Below are positions 61,886 to 64,000 of a stretch of 64,000 nt of DNA, piece by piece (positions within the stretch are counted from its first letter, which is position 1; every line of letters begins with the position of its first letter). Source of the stretch: CALBPI01 sp039821605 (GTDB lineage: Bacteria > Pseudomonadota > Gammaproteobacteria > Steroidobacterales > Woeseiaceae). The notes beneath the pieces were generated by a model that saw only the letters and a list, made by a program, of their open reading frames with translations, did not search any database and had not been told where the DNA came from. Position numbers and translations under genes: made by a program. The stretch lies in NCBI GenBank assembly GCA_039821605.1, contig JBCBNV010000005.1, forward strand, positions 357,583 to 421,582, written 5' to 3'.

Positions 61886-62647
61886 TCACTCAGGCAGTAT
61901 CCGGCGACAGTCCTTGTACTCGCTTTCGGGAACGCGTGCGTTGCCTAATCGGCAACCCAGACTCTGAGCGTACGAGGTGAACATAGCGTTGACCTCATCC
62001 CAGGAAGTTGCGTCCTGTTTCAATCGCGCTTCTTTGTCTTTGGCCTGCCCACGCTGTTCGACCAGCGCTGCGACCCGGTCACCCGTCAAGCTGTCCAGCA
62101 GCTCGACTTCAACGGTCAGCTCGATCAGGGATAACCGTTGGGAATAATCGAACCGTTTCCTCCTGACCGCCTCTTTCGCCTGTTTGACTCCTGGCGTCAC
62201 GTTGGTGACTACACCAACCGGTGTGTAATCCAGTAACTTCCTCTTCTTTTTCAGGTGCAGGTTGCTGGCCGCGATCCTTACATACAGCACGTTCGATCCA
62301 GGCGCATCGACAATTTGGTAGTCGGTCGAGAGCGCATCTGTAACCGCAGTTTGAATTTCATCCGATAACGCTTTCATATCGTCAGGCTTGGCGCCTTTGT
62401 ATTTTGAATCCGGTGAGATCCAGATCTCTGGCTGGTCGATCAACAGAGCATCATACTGAGCAAAGAGCTCGGTTCCACCTGGCGCCAGGTACGCCAGCAT
62501 GGGCGGATCTTCCTGTACCAGCTCAAGCTCGCTGTAGTCATCCAGAAAGCCGGAAAGCTCAATTTTTGTTTGGTGCTCATCGGCAACGACCGATGCTGGC
62601 AGCGCCAATAACAAGATCAAGCCGGTGATTCGAGACATGCAAATCAT
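61886..62647 (-). CDS. DUF3313-like exported protein (copy 2)
   Basis: 253 residues with a signal peptide (MSRITGLILLLALPASVVA); there is no lipobox cysteine. GFLDDYSELELVQEDPPMLAYL, YDALLIDQPEIWIS, YQIVDAPGSNVLYVRIAASNL and LTVEVELLDSLTGDRVAALVE match DUF3313. It corresponds to the gene at 26432-27073 but is longer at both ends. It follows the partial RND permease by 15 bp in the same direction, so it is probably transcribed with that pump. Confidence 0.82.
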   Translation of the reverse strand: MICMSRITGLILLLALPASVVADEHQTKIELSGFLDDYSELELVQEDPPMLAYLAPGGTELFAQYDALLIDQPEIWISPDSKYKGAKPDDMKALSDEIQTAVTDALSTDYQIVDAPGSNVLYVRIAASNLHLKKKRKLLDYTPVGVVTNVTPGVKQAKEAVRRKRFDYSQRLSLIELTVEVELLDSLTGDRVAALVEQRGQAKDKEARLKQDATSWDEVNAMFTSYAQSLGCRLGNARVPESEYKDCRRILPE

Positions 62648-62662
62648 TTTTCATTCTCCTGA

Positions 62663-64000
62663 TCAGCGTAACGGGTCAGCCAGTCCTGCGGTCGCTGGCC
62701 GCTTCGCATCGAAGAGCGTGGCATACAGCACGGGCACAACACCGAGCGTCAAAACGGTTCCGAATGCCAGGCCGGCGGCAATGATCAGCGCCAGCGAGTA
62801 GAATACGGGGTCGTGGATAACGATCAACGGCATCACACCGAGGATAGTCGTGATCGTCGTCATGCAGATAGGTCGGAATCGCGACAAGGCTGCATCGACG
62901 ATCGCCGTGTACGGTTCCTTGCCCTCGTTGCGCTCGATGTCGATGCGATCGATCAGCACGATGCCGTTGTTGATAATGATGCCGGCGAGGCTTAAGAGTC
63001 CCAGGATGCCAAAGAAGTCGAACGGTGCGCCTAGGACATACAGACCGAAGAGCGCACCGGTGAACGCCAGCGGCAGAGTGAACAGGATAATGCCAGGCCG
63101 CCGGAACGAGTTGAACTGCCAAATCAACAGCACAATGATCAGGAATACACAGTGCGGTAGATACCTGAAGAGCATCGGCAGCGTTTCCGCCTGCCTCTCG
63201 ATCTCTCCACCTACTTCCCAGCGATAGTCCTCACCAAGATCGAGCGCTTCGATTTCGGGCATCACCGCGGTGAGCATCTCGGGTGCCTTCAGCACCTCAT
63301 GCTTGAATTCTACCGTGACAGCGCGCTCCTGGTTGTGACGGCCGATACGGCTGAAATCCCACTCGCTCCTGATGTCGGCGACCTGAACCAGCGGCGCGTC
63401 GCCGCCCTTGCTGGCCCCTGAGACCCGAATGTTGAAAAAGTCACTGCCCTTCGCTCGTTCCTCTGCCACCGACTGCATGACGATCGGGATCGCCTGATCG
63501 CCTTCGCGATACTCGCTGGCCTTGATTCCGTCGACATAGGCCTGCAGAGAATTGGCGACCTCTTCTGAAGAGATCCCCGCACGCCGCGCCCGGGCCTGGT
63601 CGATCACGATAGGCGCTTTGATTACGGCGTTCTCCCAGTTGTTGCGAATGTCGGTCGAACCAGGGATCGCGCGTATGCGATGGGTGAGCTCGAGACTCTT
63701 GGCATACAGCGACCAGGTATCGGGGCCGAACAGTCGTATCTCGACGAACCCGGGTTCATCTCCGGTAGTCCACATCTTCTTGACCCGGCCTTCGACTTCG
63801 GGCAACGCAGTCGCTATGTAGTCCCGCACCCTTTGCGCGACCTCGTCTACTTGTTTTCCGGTCTCGGTGTTAGCGATGATGAAGGCACGGTGCGGGTCAG
63901 GATCGAACGGCGCGAGCGCAAGTACGAAACGGGGTCCACCCTTCCCGACGTAGGCAATCGTGCCGGTGATCTCCGGATTGACGCTGTCGTCGGAGAGCCA
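62663..64000 (-). CDS. RND efflux permease, system 3 (partial, start beyond right edge)
   Basis: The frame is open from base 64000 to a stop at 62663, giving about 445 C-terminal residues. In order: the second porter part WLSDDSVNPEITG, FFNIRVSGASKGGD, then the C-terminal membrane block with PHCVFLIIVLLIWQFNSFRRPG, LPLAFTGALFGLYVLGAPFDFFGILGLLSLAGIIINNGIVLIDRI and TTITTILGVMPLI as separate segments. A typical AcrB-like half; the N-terminal half and the adaptor lie outside the window. Confidence 0.93.
   Translation of the reverse strand, partial: WLSDDSVNPEITGTIAYVGKGGPRFVLALAPFDPDPHRAFIIANTETGKQVDEVAQRVRDYIATALPEVEGRVKKMWTTGDEPGFVEIRLFGPDTWSLYAKSLELTHRIRAIPGSTDIRNNWENAVIKAPIVIDQARARRAGISSEEVANSLQAYVDGIKASEYREGDQAIPIVMQSVAEERAKGSDFFNIRVSGASKGGDAPLVQVADIRSEWDFSRIGRHNQERAVTVEFKHEVLKAPEMLTAVMPEIEALDLGEDYRWEVGGEIERQAETLPMLFRYLPHCVFLIIVLLIWQFNSFRRPGIILFTLPLAFTGALFGLYVLGAPFDFFGILGLLSLAGIIINNGIVLIDRIDIERNEGKEPYTAIVDAALSRFRPICMTTITTILGVMPLIVIHDPVFYSLALIIAAGLAFGTVLTLGVVPVLYATLFDAKRPATAGLADPLR

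Overview
The window looks like chromosomal DNA of a Gram-negative, aerobic, gammaproteobacterium-like organism. The evidence is two large TonB-dependent receptors, three RND efflux systems with outer-membrane lipoprotein factors, MipA/OmpV, Spy-like and DUF3313 envelope proteins, and remnants of a tRNA-Arg(CCG) gene that resemble the gammaproteobacterial form. I cannot assign genus or family from sequence alone. No rRNA, intact tRNA or CRISPR array is visible.

Region by region. 1-8.2 kb: small catabolic or detoxification genes. These are a leftward operon (cupin, MDR oxidoreductase, SDR, double SnoaL-like protein, ThuA-like protein) opposite an HxlR regulator; an ABM monooxygenase; a second SDR; a decayed YghU-type glutathione transferase; and a secreted DJ-1/PfpI protein divergent from a LysR regulator. 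8.4-11.7 kb: TonB receptor plus beta-propeller phytase. 11.9-18.8 kb: a leftward set of six genes, namely a c-type cytochrome lipoprotein, DUF1501, TlpA-like thioredoxin, DUF4266 lipoprotein, DUF3570 and ApbE, which I read as an extracytoplasmic redox/flavinylation system. 19.1-25.6 kb: RND system 1. 25.9-27.1 kb: Spy-like and DUF3313 proteins. 27.2-30.5 kb: MipA, DUF3019 and an OmpR/histidine-kinase pair. 30.7-32.6 kb: beta-propeller lipoprotein.

32.7-51.2 kb is an integrated island bounded by two 46-bp, 41/46-identical copies of the 3' half of a tRNA-Arg(CCG) gene, with a tyrosine recombinase beside the right copy. Its cargo is a fructan/sucrose utilisation locus: fructokinase, sugar ABC importer, cytosolic GH32, LacI regulator, TonB receptor, secreted GH32 with an inserted domain, and MFS porter. 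Together these allow uptake of fructans through the outer membrane, hydrolysis in either periplasm or cytosol, and phosphorylation of fructose. The rest of the island holds a possible HEPN protein, an XRE regulator, a repeat cluster and a broken second integrase.

51.2-54.1 kb is a scar: a complete IS3-family element (51363-52579) without target duplication, joined to a GC-rich fragment of a polysaccharide cluster (sugar C-methyltransferase and a truncated pyruvyl transferase). 54.2-64.0 kb is envelope export again: RND system 2, an M48 peptidase, a second Spy-like and a second DUF3313 protein, insertion debris, and an RND permease running off the right edge. The left edge also cuts a gene.
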